A DNA stretch of 64,000 nucleotides from Ureaplasma sp. ES3154-GEN (GTDB lineage: Bacteria; Bacillota_I; Bacilli_A; Mycoplasmatales; Mycoplasmoidaceae): the NCBI RefSeq assembly GCF_025780075.1, contig NZ_JAOXHM010000006.1, positions 1 to 64,000 on the forward strand, read 5' to 3'. Positions 36,148 through 47,300 of the stretch are shown in pieces. The notes below the pieces were generated by a model. That model worked only from the letters and a program-made list of their open reading frames with translations. It did no database searches and was not told where the DNA came from. A program made the translations under genes and the position numbers. Position 1 is the stretch's first letter. Every line of letters begins with the position of its first letter.

Positions 36148-36438
36148 ATGTTAGATAAAATCACCGCTGTTTTACAAACAGTAAACGAATCAGCTGAACA
36201 ATTAGCTGGCGAATTAAGTTCAATCAAAATTGGTTTAAGTATTGGAATTGTTTTATTTCTAATTGCGGGATTAATTATTGGTTTCGTAATTTCTACAAAA
36301 GTTATGAAACGTCAACTAAAGAAAAACCCACCAATTTCAAAGGATACAATTCGTATGATTTACTCACAAGTCGGTCGTAAACCAAGCGAAGCACAAGTTA
36401 ACGAAATTTTTAACCGTGCGAACCGTAATCAACGATAG
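36148..36438 (+). CDS. UPF0154 family small membrane protein (YneF-like)
   Basis: A 96-aa protein with one transmembrane helix at about residues 30-50 and the conserved C-terminal pattern NPPISKDTIRMIYSQVGRKP-SEAQVNEI typical of UPF0154. An N-terminal extension of about 25 residues precedes the helix. GAGG lies 9 bases before the ATG. The stop overlaps the ribosome binding site of engB. Function of the family is unknown. Confidence 0.9.
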   Translation: MLDKITAVLQTVNESAEQLAGELSSIKIGLSIGIVLFLIAGLIIGFVISTKVMKRQLKKNPPISKDTIRMIYSQVGRKPSEAQVNEIFNRANRNQR

Positions 36439-36443
36439 GAATT

Positions 36444-37034
36444 ATGAAATTCTTAAAATCAGCACCTACTAAACAAGAATGAATTCAAGATGACAAAGTT
36501 GAAATCTGTTTTATCGGACGTTCAAATGTTGGAAAATCATCTTTAATTAATGCATTAGCAAACCAGAAAATCGCTAAAACTTCAAATACCCCTGGGCGAA
36601 CACAATTAGTAAATTTCTTTGATTTGCCTGATTATCGATTAGTCGATCTACCAGGCTATGGATTTGCAAAAGTTAATAAAGATCAAAAAACAAATTTAAC
36701 AATGATGATTGATCAATATTTAACTCAACGTACTAACCTAAAAGCTGTTTTTCAAATTTGTGATCTAAATGTTTTAACTGATATCGATGCACAGATGTCC
36801 ATCTTTTTTCAAAACCAAAAATACGATCATTTTTTAGTTTTAAACAAAGCCGATAAAGCTAATAAATCTTATTTCCACAACCATTTGCACCAAATCACTA
36901 AGATGTTTCAAATTAAACCAGAACAAATTATTTTGGTATCTGCGAAAAATAAAACTAACATTGATTTTTTAAAACGTTTAATGAAGTCAGTAATTCAAAA
37001 AAATAATAAACAAAAAGCAACTGTAACTAACTAG
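36444..37034 (+). CDS. engB: Ribosome biogenesis GTPase EngB (YihA/YsxC)
   Basis: This 196-aa GTPase assists 50S subunit assembly. Start ATG 36444 follows AGGA, which overlaps the upstream stop; TGA at 36480 is Trp. All G motifs are present: GRSNVGKSS (G1), TSNTPGRTQ (switch I), DLPGYGFA (G3), NKADK (G4) and VSAKN (G5). The KVNK and the C-terminal LK segments fit the family. Its stop overlaps the stop of the convergent gene at 37031 by four bases. Confidence 0.96.
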
Positions 37035-37750
37035 TTGCTTTTTTCTTTATTTAAAAATTGCATTTTTGTCTCATAGAATTTTTTAAGTTCATTTGAATAA
37101 CGAATGGAGTGAAAAACAACATTGGTTGCAATCTCTTTATTCACTGGAACCAATACCGTTTGAATGTGATTGTAATTTATTTGGTCTACCATAATTTGAA
37201 AATTATTAAACATATTTTCATTCCCGTTAAATAACTCATAATAATCAAGATAGTAAAAATTTAATTGATTATCAACAACATCATAGTAGTTGAGCAAATA
37301 ATAGCGAAATAATTGGTTATAACTAATAACCAACAAATCATAATTTTCAAAAAACTGAGCATTAAATTTACCAGTTGTTAACTTGCGGATCAAACCTAGA
37401 TGCTGTTTTGGATCAGCATCGTATGAAACCCAGTGATTATTCAGCTGCAAATAATCATTGAAGCTAGTAATTCGCTTATAATTATAACCGCTTTTAGTAG
37501 TTTGAAAATTAGCTTCTTGATCTACTGTTAACCCGATATAAGCTGTTCAATCGGTGTTATTGTATTCTTTTATTAAACTAATTGTTTCTTCAATATAAAG
37601 TTCATTTTTTTTAGTTACACTTAAAACAATTGATGCGCTTGAAATAATCGTAAACAAACCCGAAAATATCGCAGCTTTAATAATTTTTGATTTTAATCTG
37701 CGTTTGTTATAAAGAATGGTTTGGAGATTACGTTTAGCATCAAAACTCAT
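37031..37750 (-). CDS. Membrane-anchored protein of unknown function (239 aa)
   Basis: The frame runs from ATG 37750 to TAG 37031, with TGA at 37547 as Trp. A basic N-terminus (KRNLQTILYNKRRLKSK) precedes one hydrophobic helix at about residues 25-45. The remaining ~190 residues are Asn/Tyr-rich and presumably extracellular. No family is recognised. It starts six bases after the yebC stop, so it is likely the last gene of the lipoprotein-yebC transcript. Its end overlaps engB tail to tail by four bases and no separate terminator was seen there. Confidence 0.75.
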
Positions 37751-37756
37751 AGGTAA

Positions 37757-38467
37757 TTAGATCTCTTCTTCAAAGTTTGTCGCAACTCATTGGATGTCAT
37801 CGTCATCGTCACATGCACTAATAAAACGAACAAGTTTTTCTTTTTGTTGCTCATCCAATGCAATATATTCATCCGATACTCATTTAATATCAGCGCTAAC
37901 AACTGGAATATTACTAGCAGCAAGTGCATTTTTTGCTTGAATAAAATGATCTTTGCTGACTTTAACTTCGTAGATTGTTTCAATTAATTCAATATCAATT
38001 AAATCAACTTCTAAAAGTGCTGCAATGATTTGATCCTCAATTACATCGTTTTTGTTAATTAAAAAAACCGCATATTCATTAAATGACATCGCAACAGAAT
38101 TAGGTTTAGCTAAACTTGCATTCAATTTTGATAAATAACCCCTAATCGCACTAATTGTGCGGTTTTCATTGTCAGTTAAACAGTGTATCATAATTGCTAA
38201 TCCATTTGGTCCAAAAGCTTCATAAGTTAGTTCAACTAAATTTTGACTGTCCTTGTTTGCGCCTTCGATATTTCTTTGAATCGAATCACGGCTTAAATTA
38301 TTGGCAAGAGCGCGCGTAATAGCCGCTTTTAAACGTGGATTTGCTTCTGGATTTGTACCTCCAACCTTTGCAGCTGCCTTAATTTCTTTGGCACATTTCA
38401 TTCAAATTTTAGCCTGCTGTTGTTGTTTCTTGTTAATTCCGCTTGCAATTAAATGTTTTCGTGGCAT
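37757..38467 (-). CDS. yebC: YebC/PmpR family protein (translation or transcription factor)
   Basis: The 236-aa frame starts at ATG 38467 with AGGAG upstream and uses TGA as Trp. The family features are visible: MPRKH... start, KCAKEIKAAAKVGG, NPRLKAAITRALANNLSRD, IQRNIEGA, and YEAFGPNGLAIMI, then NEN and the acidic C-terminus (DDDDDIQWVATNFE). YebC proteins act as regulators; recent work assigns some members to ribosome rescue at proline stretches. The linkage to a lipoprotein upstream and a membrane protein downstream gives no direct functional hint. Confidence 0.95.
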
Positions 38468-38479
38468 ATAAATAAACTC

Positions 38480-39349
38480 CTATTGTTTTAAAATTTTTTC
38501 TTTTTGGTAAGCATACACAATATCTTTTTGTTGTGTATATAAATTATTAAATTGTAAATACATATTAATTTTTAACTGGTTGTCGAAAAATTTTTTGTAT
38601 GCAGCATTTGTTAAATAACGTTCAAGATCTTGATAATTAAAAATTCCGACAAAATCGTTTGCAGAATGTTTTTTAATGTATGCATTCGTTGTATTAATCA
38701 TTAAACTATACATTTGATATTTAAATAGCTTAATCCCTAAATGTTGATCCAAAATAATTTTAATGGGAGGCACACTTGGATCTTGAAAATAAACAAAGAA
38801 AGAAACATTTAAATCATCAGGATTTTTGTTGAAAGTAACAGAAGTAATTTGTTCACTATTTAAAGCTTTAAATGAATCAAACTGGCTAATGCGTTGTGTT
38901 GTCATAAATTCCTTAAAAAATGCAAGACTAACAATCTTTATACGTTTATAATCATAAGTTAAATATGATTGAAAATCAGTTAAGCCATCGTTATCTACTG
39001 TTTTTAAAACTTGCGCTTGTTTATCCTGGTAGATTTTAATATCAGTCAATAATTTCCGATTCACTTGTTGTCGTGCAAGAAAACGAGCATTAGTGCTTAA
39101 TTTAGTTTGTATTTCATCAACAAAAGTAAAGTGGCTACTGACTTCTTTAAGTTGTAAAATCGCCGCTTTATTGTTGATAATTTTATTATCCAGCCCAGCT
39201 AATATATCATTTGCCAAACCAACATAAGTTTTAAAGCTTAAGTTATCAGGAATAACCAATGAACAAGCAGTAGTAGTACATAAAAGACACGCACCAAATA
39301 TCCCTAGTCCAGCGTGATACAATTTTATTTTATTAAATTTCTTTCCCAT
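38480..39349 (-). CDS. Lipoprotein of unknown function (289 aa)
   Basis: A basic N-terminus, hydrophobic core and lipobox (LCTTTAC, Cys at about residue 29) predict an acylated lipoprotein. The mature part is Lys/Gln/Asn/Tyr-rich and mostly helical with a central beta-like stretch (DLNVSFFVYFQDPS). No family is recognised. No Shine-Dalgarno sequence is visible before ATG 39349; a TATAAT box sits only nine bases upstream, so the message may be leaderless. Its stop lies within the yebC ribosome-binding region, implying co-transcription. Confidence 0.8.
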   Translation of the reverse strand: MGKKFNKIKLYHAGLGIFGACLLCTTTACSLVIPDNLSFKTYVGLANDILAGLDNKIINNKAAILQLKEVSSHFTFVDEIQTKLSTNARFLARQQVNRKLLTDIKIYQDKQAQVLKTVDNDGLTDFQSYLTYDYKRIKIVSLAFFKEFMTTQRISQFDSFKALNSEQITSVTFNKNPDDLNVSFFVYFQDPSVPPIKIILDQHLGIKLFKYQMYSLMINTTNAYIKKHSANDFVGIFNYQDLERYLTNAAYKKFFDNQLKINMYLQFNNLYTQQKDIVYAYQKEKILKQ

Positions 39350-39358
39350 ATGATATAT

Positions 39359-39364
39359 ATTATA
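39359..39364 (-). promoter_or_regulatory. -10 box of a probably leaderless transcript
   Basis: TATAAT on the minus strand ends nine bases before the ATG at 39349. The predicted start of transcription would fall within about three bases of the start codon, and no ribosome binding site is present. Confidence 0.4.
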
Positions 39365-39394
39365 AAAAATAAACTCTCTTTGCAGAGTTTATTA
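39364..39394 (-). terminator. Terminator of the ecf operon
   Basis: AATAAACTCT and AGAGTTTATT pair across a 6-base loop. The minus-strand T run comes from the A run at 39364-39368. The stem includes the ecfT stop codon and abuts the next promoter. Confidence 0.75.
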
Positions 39395-40732
39395 TTTAGA
39401 AAATAATGACGTTGCTTCAAACATTCCAAACGGTGTAAAGTAAATTTTAGAAACCGCTAGTGAAATTATGAATCCAACAAAAACGCATAAGATCGAAAAT
39501 AAGACCCAATCTATTAATTGCAACGAAAAGTTTCTATATCTTGTTCTTGCGTATCGGGGATTGTAACTCCGTGCTTCCATTGCATTCGCTAAATCCTCCG
39601 CTTTTTTAAAGGCAATTGAGAATAAAGGAACAACTAATGCAACAAGTGATTTAATTTTTTGAGCAAATCCTCCATTTTTAAAATCTACACCCCGTGAGGC
39701 TTGAGCGTTTAAAATCCGTTTTGATTCGTCTAATAAAGATGGAATAAAACGAATAGCAATTGAAATCATCATCGATGCTTCCGTAACGGGTAATCGTAAG
39801 ATCTTAAATGGTGTTAATAAATCTTCTAAGCCATTTGTTAGTTCGATTGATGAAGTTGTCGAAGTTAAAATTGATGCTAAAACAATCATTAAGAAAATTT
39901 TAATTGAAATATACAAAGCTAACTGAATTGCAACTGGTGATAACGCAACTGCAGAACGAGTATATAAAATAATACTGTTTAGCCCACCTAAATGTTCCTT
40001 AGCTTGACTTAAAGATAAACCAAAATATTTAACTGCTTGAACATTTGTAGGATCAGTAGGATCAATAAATGGTAATTTAAAGTTCGAAATACTCATTCAG
40101 TAGGCTAAATGATGATATTCTAAATGGGGAAAATCATTGTTTTTAATAGTTCCAAAAGTAGTGATGAAATTATTCTTAATAGCACCTTCCTCTAAACTAT
40201 CGAATGTGCTTGCTAATTTTTTAATAAAATCTTTTTCTTTGAGATCATTGACCATTAAGAATTTCTGAAAATCAAAACTATTAGGATCAGTAAAGAAACT
40301 TGGGTTCAAATATGTTTTAATTTCTCCCCCTCAAATTGGGGAAATTAAGTTTTCAATCCCATTATTTTGATAGTGCGCTATTTGATGTGTTTGTTCATAT
40401 AAACCCGGGGTTTTAACTCAATCTAAATTTCCAAATAAAACTCCCTGTTGAGCAATATTGAAAATTGCAATAGGTTCCTTATAAGTCATCCAGTTAATTA
40501 ACAATAGTAGGAAAAATAGGAAGAGAACGGATTTAAAAATATTTCATAACATTCTTCATGGTAGTTTTGCAACAAAGAAAATAATTAAAATAAAAACACC
40601 AATAAAAAATTGAGCAAAGAAGCCGAGTGGTAAAAAAATCATTGCGATTAGCAACAAGAATGCAATAAATTTCATTGCCGGGTTTAGGCGATGAATGACC
40701 GATCTTCGAAAAATGTATGCATTAGCACTCAT
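39392..40732 (-). CDS. ecfT: ECF transporter transmembrane component EcfT
   Basis: This 446-aa membrane subunit couples the two ECF ATPases to substrate-binding S components for vitamin uptake. N-terminal helices begin with a FRRSVIHRLNPAMKFIAF type start. The C-terminal half has the two coupling motifs: SKRILNAQASRGVDF and AMEARSYNPRYARTRY, matching the family pattern A-x-ARG and A-x-EARGY. A ~150-residue soluble-looking insertion (roughly residues 90-245) separates the first helices from the rest, making it longer than typical EcfT (about 265). TGA is Trp at several points. The start overlaps the ecfA2 end region (2-base gap). Confidence 0.9.
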
Positions 40733-40734
40733 AA

Positions 40735-42024
40735 TTATTCACCTTGCTTTCTTAATTCTGTTTTATCTTTATTAGATTTTAAATCAACAATCGCATTCGC
40801 AAGCTCCTCGATTGTTCGTGGTTGGTATTCAAATAATTTATTAAAGCTTGCATCTTCAGCAACTAATTGATTAATAGTTGTAACTACCTTTGGTGGGGCA
40901 ATTGATGTTTTATTCATTAGTTGTTGATCAGTAAAAATTTCATAAACTGAACCATTTTTAATAATTTCACCATCATGCATCACAATTACTTCATCAGCAA
41001 TTTGTAATACATGGTCCATTGTATGGGTAATAACAAAAACAGTTTTATTTTCGTTCTTAGCATCCATAATGATTTGCATCATTTCTTCTTCACCAACCGG
41101 ATCCAGTCCCGCAGTTGGTTCATCGAAAATCAACATATCTGTTTCAATTGCGAGAATCCCTGCAATTGCTACTCGGCGTTTTTGTCCCCCGCTTAAACCA
41201 AAAGGAGAATATTCAAGATATTCATCACTTAAACCAAGTTTGTTTAAGTACTTTTTAGCTCTTTTTCGAGCCTCTTGTTTTTTGATCCCAAAATTCATTG
41301 GACCAAACATAATATCTTGCTCAATTGTATGTTTAAATAATTGGTATTCAGGGAATTGGAAGACAAAACCAACTTTTTGACGCAGCTTTTTGTAATTTTT
41401 TAATTTTTTTGTTAATTTGAAGTTAGTCTTAATATCAGGTAAATGACGAACTTCAAATTCCTTAAGATCTTCAAACGATAAAGCATCATTAATTTCTAAA
41501 TAACTATCTTCATCAATCCGAATAACCGCAACCTTGGCAACATTATTTAAATGATGATTACGTGTAAAACCTAAATCCTTAATAAATTTCACACTTTTAA
41601 CTTTGCGCTTATATTGTCCTTCAAATAAAATTCGTGCGATTTTCTTATTTACTTTATTACTAAATAGAACAAGAAAGTTTCAATCATCAAGTTTATAATT
41701 TCATAATTGGTTATTAATAATGTTATCTTTTTTATCGATAACGCCTAATAAGTGGTTACTAATATTATAGTAGTCACCCGCAACAATATCATCCACCATG
41801 ATGTATCCATATTTTGACATTAATAAGCCGTTAAAATGAGTTACTAAAGTGGATTTACCTGATCCAGAATTACCAATAATGCAGTAAATTTTGTTTTTAG
41901 CAAAATCGTAATTAATATTGTTTAAAGCTACAAATTGGTTCTCCTGATTCTCATCATAAACCGCATATAAATTTTTGACGCTAATACTTAAATCGGGGTT
42001 GGATGTCCGCATTATTTTTGGCAT
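40735..42024 (-). CDS. ecfA2: ECF transporter ATP-binding protein EcfA2 with large insertion
   Basis: A 429-aa ATPase. Walker A is GNSGSGKST (about 51-59), the Q-loop is GFVFQFPEYQ (Gln about 223), the signature LSGGQKRR is at about 278 and Walker B LIFDEPTAGLDP at about 298. TGA at 41701 and nearby are Trp. The Walker A to Q-loop distance is about 165 residues against 40-50 in most ABC ATPases, so an insertion of about 120 residues sits in the antiparallel beta region. It is rich in Asn/Lys/Phe and looks like a real sequence rather than a frameshift, since the frame is open throughout. It overlaps ecfA1 by 13 bases. Confidence 0.92.
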
Positions 42025-42893
42025 ATTCTTTTAATCAACTCCTTGTTATTTAAGGTTAGATCAACATCTAAACCACTCTGTTTCAATAACTTTGATAATT
42101 TTAAAGTAAAAGGAATGTCTAAATTCATTGCCTTTAGTTTATCCTCGTTCTCAAAAACATCTTGGGGTTTGCCAATAAATTGAACTTCCCCTGCCTTCAT
42201 TACGATAACTTTATCTGCATTAATCACTTCTTCCATATCATGAGTAATGGAAATGATTGTTTTTTTGGTTACATCCCGTAACCCTATCATTAATTCTTTT
42301 AATTCTTTTTTCCCTTTTGGGTCAAGCATTGACGTTGATTCATCAAAAATAATAACTTCAGGGTTAATTGCTAATACAGATGCAATCGCAACACGTTGTT
42401 TTTGACCACCTGATAGTTCAAGTGATTCACGTTTTAATAAATCATAAACGCCCGCTGCTTGAGCTGCTTCAGCGATAATATCTCAAATCTGATGGGAAGG
42501 CACCTTACGATTTTCAAGACCAAACGCAATATCATCTTCAGCTGTAATTCCAACAAACTGATTATCAGGATTCTGGAAAACAATCCCAATATTATTGCGA
42601 AGAAATTTTAAATTAACCTCATTAATTTCAATTCCAAATAACTTAATTTTTCCGGATGCAGGTTTTAATAATCCAGTGAGTACTTTACTAATAGTTGATT
42701 TGCCTGAACCATTATGACCGATAATACACACATACTCGTTTTTGTTAATTTCAAAAGATACATCTTTTAAAATCACCCGATCCTCATTATATGAGAAATA
42801 AACATTTTCAAAACTTACAGCTGTAGCAGATTCGTTGATTAAATGATCGATTTCTTTAAATTTAATAATAGTATTGTTCGTATTTTGTGACAT
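42012..42893 (-). CDS. ecfA1: ECF transporter ATP-binding protein EcfA1
   Basis: A 293-aa ABC ATPase with a normal layout: Walker A GHNGSGKST, Q-loop GIVFQNPDNQ, signature LSGGQKQR, Walker B VIIFDEST, then switch His in ISITHDMEEV. The frame joins two segments through TGA at 42483, read as Trp. Typical length. It heads the ecfA1-ecfA2-ecfT operon that energises uptake of vitamins and similar nutrients. The substrate-binding S components are not in the window. Confidence 0.95.
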
Positions 42894-42952
42894 AGATAAA
42901 AACCTTATGTGAATGTGGTTTAATTATAATAAATTATAATTATAACAAAAAA

Positions 42953-42979
42953 TAAAAACAAGCATAGAACTTGTTTTTA
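42953..42979 (-). terminator. Terminator after rplA
   Basis: AAAAACAAG pairs with CTTGTTTTT across a 7-base loop (42954-42978), placed 22 bases after the rplA stop. Confidence 0.75.
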
Positions 42980-43000
42980 TCTTTAGAAATATGTTAGTTA

Positions 43001-43690
43001 TTAGTTGTTTGGAATTAAAACCTTAACACCAGCACCCATTGTTGGTGAAATAGTAATATTTTGAATATATTGTCCTTTAACAGTTGATGGTTTACGAGAA
43101 CGAATTAAAGTTAATAAAGCAAGAGCATTATCTTTAATTTTTTCTACATCAAAAGAAACTTTTCCAATATTCATATGGATATTTCCGTATGTATCAGTAC
43201 GATATTCTAAACGTCCTTTTTTAAATTCTTTCACCGTTTTTAAAACATCAGTTGTAACAGTTCCAATTTTTGGGTTAGGCATTAATCCACGAGGACCAAG
43301 CACCTTTCCTAAACGAGCCAATTTTGGCATTACTTTTGGATCAGTAATAATAACATCAATATCATTTAACATTTTTTCAATGTTTTGAATGTAATCAACG
43401 CCACCAAAATAGTTAGCACCTGCTGCTTTAGCATCTTCAGCACTTACATCTTCAGACAATAATAAGACACGTACATCTTTTCCATTACCGTGTGGTAAAG
43501 CAATTGATCCACGTAGTTGTTGTTCAACTTTTGTCGTGTCTAAGTTTAATTTAACAGCAATATTCATTGAACCATCGAATTTTGTAATTGATTTAGCTTG
43601 TGCTAAAGCAATCGCTTCTTCTAAACTGTATGCTTTGTTTTTGTCAAAACCTTCATAAACAGCTTTTAATTTTTTTGTTAATTTACTCAT
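43001..43690 (-). CDS. rplA: 50S ribosomal protein L1
   Basis: A 229-aa protein of normal length. The L1 signature region is present (GRLEYRTDTYGNIHMNIGKVSF), as are KFDGSMNIAVKLNLD near the start and VLGPRGLMPNPK. It forms the L1 stalk of the large subunit and in many bacteria represses its own operon by binding the mRNA leader. GGGAG precedes the ATG, 8 bases after the rplK stop. Confidence 0.98.
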   Translation of the reverse strand: MSKLTKKLKAVYEGFDKNKAYSLEEAIALAQAKSITKFDGSMNIAVKLNLDTTKVEQQLRGSIALPHGNGKDVRVLLLSEDVSAEDAKAAGANYFGGVDYIQNIEKMLNDIDVIITDPKVMPKLARLGKVLGPRGLMPNPKIGTVTTDVLKTVKEFKKGRLEYRTDTYGNIHMNIGKVSFDVEKIKDNALALLTLIRSRKPSTVKGQYIQNITISPTMGAGVKVLIPNN

Positions 43691-43698
43691 ACACTATT

Positions 43699-44154
43699 TT
43701 ACTCCCTATCTGCCTTATAAGGACTGTATCCTTCGATTTTAATACCCATTTGCTTAGCAGAACCTGCAACCATTCCCAGCGCAGTTTCTTCATCATAAGC
43801 AGTCATATCAACTAGTTTATAACGTGCAATTTCTAACGCCTTTTCCTTAGAAATTGTAGCTACAACTTGTTTTTTTGAATCCTTAGCTCCAGATTGGATG
43901 TTTGCCGCTTCTTTTAGTAAGTAAGCAACCGGAGTTGTTTTTACAACAAAGTCGAATGATTTATCTTTGTAAGCAGTGATCACAACTGGAATAACTTTTC
44001 CGTTTTGATCTTTGGTTTTATCATTAAACGCTCTTGTAAATTCGGCCATATTAATACCGACAGACGCTAATGCTGGACCTGGTTTTGCTTGGTTACCAAT
44101 TAAATTTAATTTTGCGATTCTTGTAACTTCTTTTTTCTTTTTGACTACAGCCAC
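43699..44154 (-). CDS. rplK: 50S ribosomal protein L11
   Basis: About 151 aa, with L11 features: [25 protein letters not shown] at the start, [19 protein letters not shown]-like middle, and [13 protein letters not shown] at the end. It forms the GTPase-associated centre with 23S rRNA. The start is GTG 44154, six bases after GAGG; a GTG at 44163 in the same frame overlaps that site and is less likely. Confidence 0.95.
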   Translation of the reverse strand: MAVVKKKKEVTRIAKLNLIGNQAKPGPALASVGINMAEFTRAFNDKTKDQNGKVIPVVITAYKDKSFDFVVKTTPVAYLLKEAANIQSGAKDSKKQVVATISKEKALEIARYKLVDMTAYDEETALGMVAGSAKQMGIKIEGYSPYKADRE

Positions 44155-44206
44155 ACGCAACACCTCATATATCTTTCTATTTAAATATTTTTAGTATTCG
44201 CTACGT

Positions 44207-44236
44207 GGTTTAACGATAGTTCTCATGTTTTAAACC
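44207..44236 (-). promoter_or_regulatory. Hairpin in the rplK-rplA leader, candidate autoregulatory site
   Basis: On the minus strand GGTTTAA and TTAAACC form a 7-bp stem around a 16-base loop. The loop starts an 11-codon open frame (MRTIVKPRSEY, 44223 down to 44188). It lies in the transcribed leader between the promoter and rplK, where L1-binding regulators occur in other bacteria. Confidence 0.35.
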
Positions 44237-44286
44237 ATCTTCCACATGCTTATATATTAAAAAATGTGTCATTACAACACGTATAT

Positions 44287-44315
44287 ATTATATTAAAAAA
44301 ATGATAGAATACCAA
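44287..44315 (-). promoter_or_regulatory. Promoter of rplK-rplA
   Basis: On the minus strand TTGGTA (44310-44315), 17 bases, TATAAT (44287-44292): close to consensus with ideal spacing. Confidence 0.6.
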
Positions 44316-44365
44316 ATTAATTAATATTAATGTAAAATAAATAAATATTAAGCTCGAGGGATTTT

Positions 44366-47300
44366 ATGCGTAATTTTTGATTATTAATGAAAAATATGTT
44401 TAAACTGCTTTTTAGGTCAAGAACCCTAATGATTCAGTTGTCAATCTTAATGATTATCTCTACTATTGTGATCACCACAACTACAATAACTATTCAGCGT
44501 TTAAATAAATCTCAAGCGGATTTAAAAAAATCATCTATTGCAAGTGAATCTTATTTAGAGCCGTTAAATCACGATCAACTTGTTTTTGAACCTATTCCAC
44601 TGGCATCAAATCGCATTCAATATGATACAAATGAAGTTGTTAAACTGCAAGTTTTTAACCAAGCAAAACTTTCAAACAACTATTTTAACCTTGCCGATCA
44701 AAATGCTTTTAAACAATTATATTGACCCCACACAATTGACCAAAAGGTTGCAAATTTAGATGGAAATATCGACTGAAACTATTTAAACACTCATTCCTTA
44801 TCAACTGTTTTTTGATTAAATAATAACCAGAGTCAAAATGATGATGATGCGAATAGCTATCATGATTTAGTCTTTGATAATATTAATCAAAAAACCAAGC
44901 TCGTAGGAATTCAAAAACTAGATTCTGGGCGAATTCTTTTCAAAACTCCGAGTTTAAAAACAGGTTTATTGAAGTACGAACCATATTTAAAATTAAATAT
45001 GGGTGTTGCACAAACTAATGCTAATTTTTTAACTTTTTATCAATTTGATAAAAGTCTTCCATTCGGTTTAAAAAATTTTATTCAAAATCCTATGGTGATT
45101 AAAAATATTGATATTAATGAACAAAAAATTATTCAATCACCAAGTTATCGAGAATTTGATTACCGGGTTTTTAATAGCTTTCATGACACATGAACTAAAG
45201 TAATTGAATTCTTAGAAAATAATACAATAAGCAGTAATTACGTAGCTGTTCCCTTGCATATTGATCTGAAGCAATCGTCAGATGAATATGTCTTTTTTGC
45301 AAATTACTTACGGCACCAAAAACCTGATTTAAACCAGATTAATGAAAATAATATTCTCTATGAATATGAAATTCCAATTGCTGACAGAGAACAAATGTAT
45401 TACGATTTGTTTAAAAATTATTTATTTATTCCCCAGGAATTAGCAGATGATCCTAAACAATTTAATCGAATCCAGGATATGATTGCAAATGCAAAAAGTT
45501 TATTGAACACAAAAATCAAAGAAGAAACTCGTGTTTTTTACGAGTATTCACGACAAAAATTTCTCGCTAATGAACGACAATTAAACTATGTACAAAGTCA
45601 ATTGTCCCAAAATAAAGAACAATTAAAGCTAAAACCAAATGATCAAAATTTATTACAACAAAAGCGACTATTAGAAGCTCAGATTAATAACTACCGTAAC
45701 AACAATTTTGTTTATAAATATTTACAGTCAAAAAGTTTTATTCAAACTCTTGATGACTACGAAGTTTTTTATAAAAAACACGAATCTGGAATTTTTAATG
45801 ATTCAAAATCTGACACAAATTTTATTGTTGTAAACACTAGTCAACCAACTTATAAAAAAGGGCAAGTGGTCAAAGATGAATTACGGATTAACAATATAGT
45901 TACTGTTAATCCAAAATTAAAGGATTCTCTAAAATTTAATAAAAAATATGAACGAGTTTACTTTCATAAATCATTACCAACATTTGCAAATTTTGATACT
46001 TTATTTTTAAACTACAAAGCTTTTTTGCAATATTTACTCACAACATACAATAATGATTCTAGCCAAGACGCAAGCATTCCGCCTGCGGAACGAGACTATA
46101 CATCATATATCACACCAGGAATTATTTATAAGTATAATCTATTGGATTTTTTTCGTATTATATATGAAAATGGTGATTGGTTAACATCGAGTGAATATCA
46201 ACAAGAGGCTGATCATTTTAGTTATGATCTTTATGACCAATTTATTTATCAACCAAATAAAAATTTCACTATTCCTGTTCAGATAAATTCCTTCAATAAA
46301 CAAGACGAATTAATTGCTGTTTATCGTGAACCAAACACACAACAAGTGTTTAACTTTCCTGCCTACTATTTAAACGAAGATAGCGTTTTTGTAATGACTA
46401 ATGATCAGTACAGAAACCAAGCAAAAACCCTGCAATTAGAAAATATTATTGTTAAGGGTAGTAAGGACCAAAAAAACCACCTAGCTTTAAGAAAGGCTAA
46501 ACGTTTTTATGATTTAGATTATGATGTATTTTCTCAGGTTAATGATCTACAAGCGCTAATTAAATGAGCAGAAACATCACCCTTAAAGCTAAAAAATTTG
46601 CAAAATGCAATTAATGGTTTCATCCGTTTATTCATTTTTCATAACTTTCAAATTAACGGGGATAGCTATTTAATTGAATCTGTTGTTCAAAAATCTAACG
46701 ATATTCAATTACCATTCAATATTAATATTTTTGAAAAAACATCTGATCTTGCTTATGTTTCATCCGCTTATTTGCAAGCGCACAATAAGGATTCAAACAA
46801 TCCTAAAAAACCAGGTGATTTGCAAACATATTTAGAAGCACAAAAAATGGTGTATAAGAAAAATGATAATCAACCACCATTCTACGAAATCAATGGGCTA
46901 AAAATTGCGAAAGATTACGATTCATGATTACGCTATGTTGTTCCTGATGAAAATAAAATTGAAATTAATAATCAGTATTTTTATATTTTAGATGGTGTTG
47001 ATTCGGCTGAATTTTTATTCCCCGCAATTAATGCTGATGATATTCTAATTGATCCATCAAAAAGTGCTGTTTTATATGTGAACCAAGGTGGTTTTGATAA
47101 ACTAAAAGCATATAATAGTTCTGTTGATATTCTCTCTTACTACACACTTAAATCTGACACCAAACCATTTGAATATTTCAAACGTAGCCAATTATTTGAA
47201 AAACTAAAAAAAGATTTTGACGCAAGTCATAAAGCAAAAATATACACCAAAAAGGAAGCAATCAAAACATTCCCTCTTTACGCAAAACGTGTTGGTTTTC

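Noticed and set aside
40735-41592. EcfA2 as a short ABC protein lacking Walker A
   Set aside because: TGA at 41701 and nearby is Trp; joining gives one 429-aa protein with all motifs, so it is an insertion and not a truncation.
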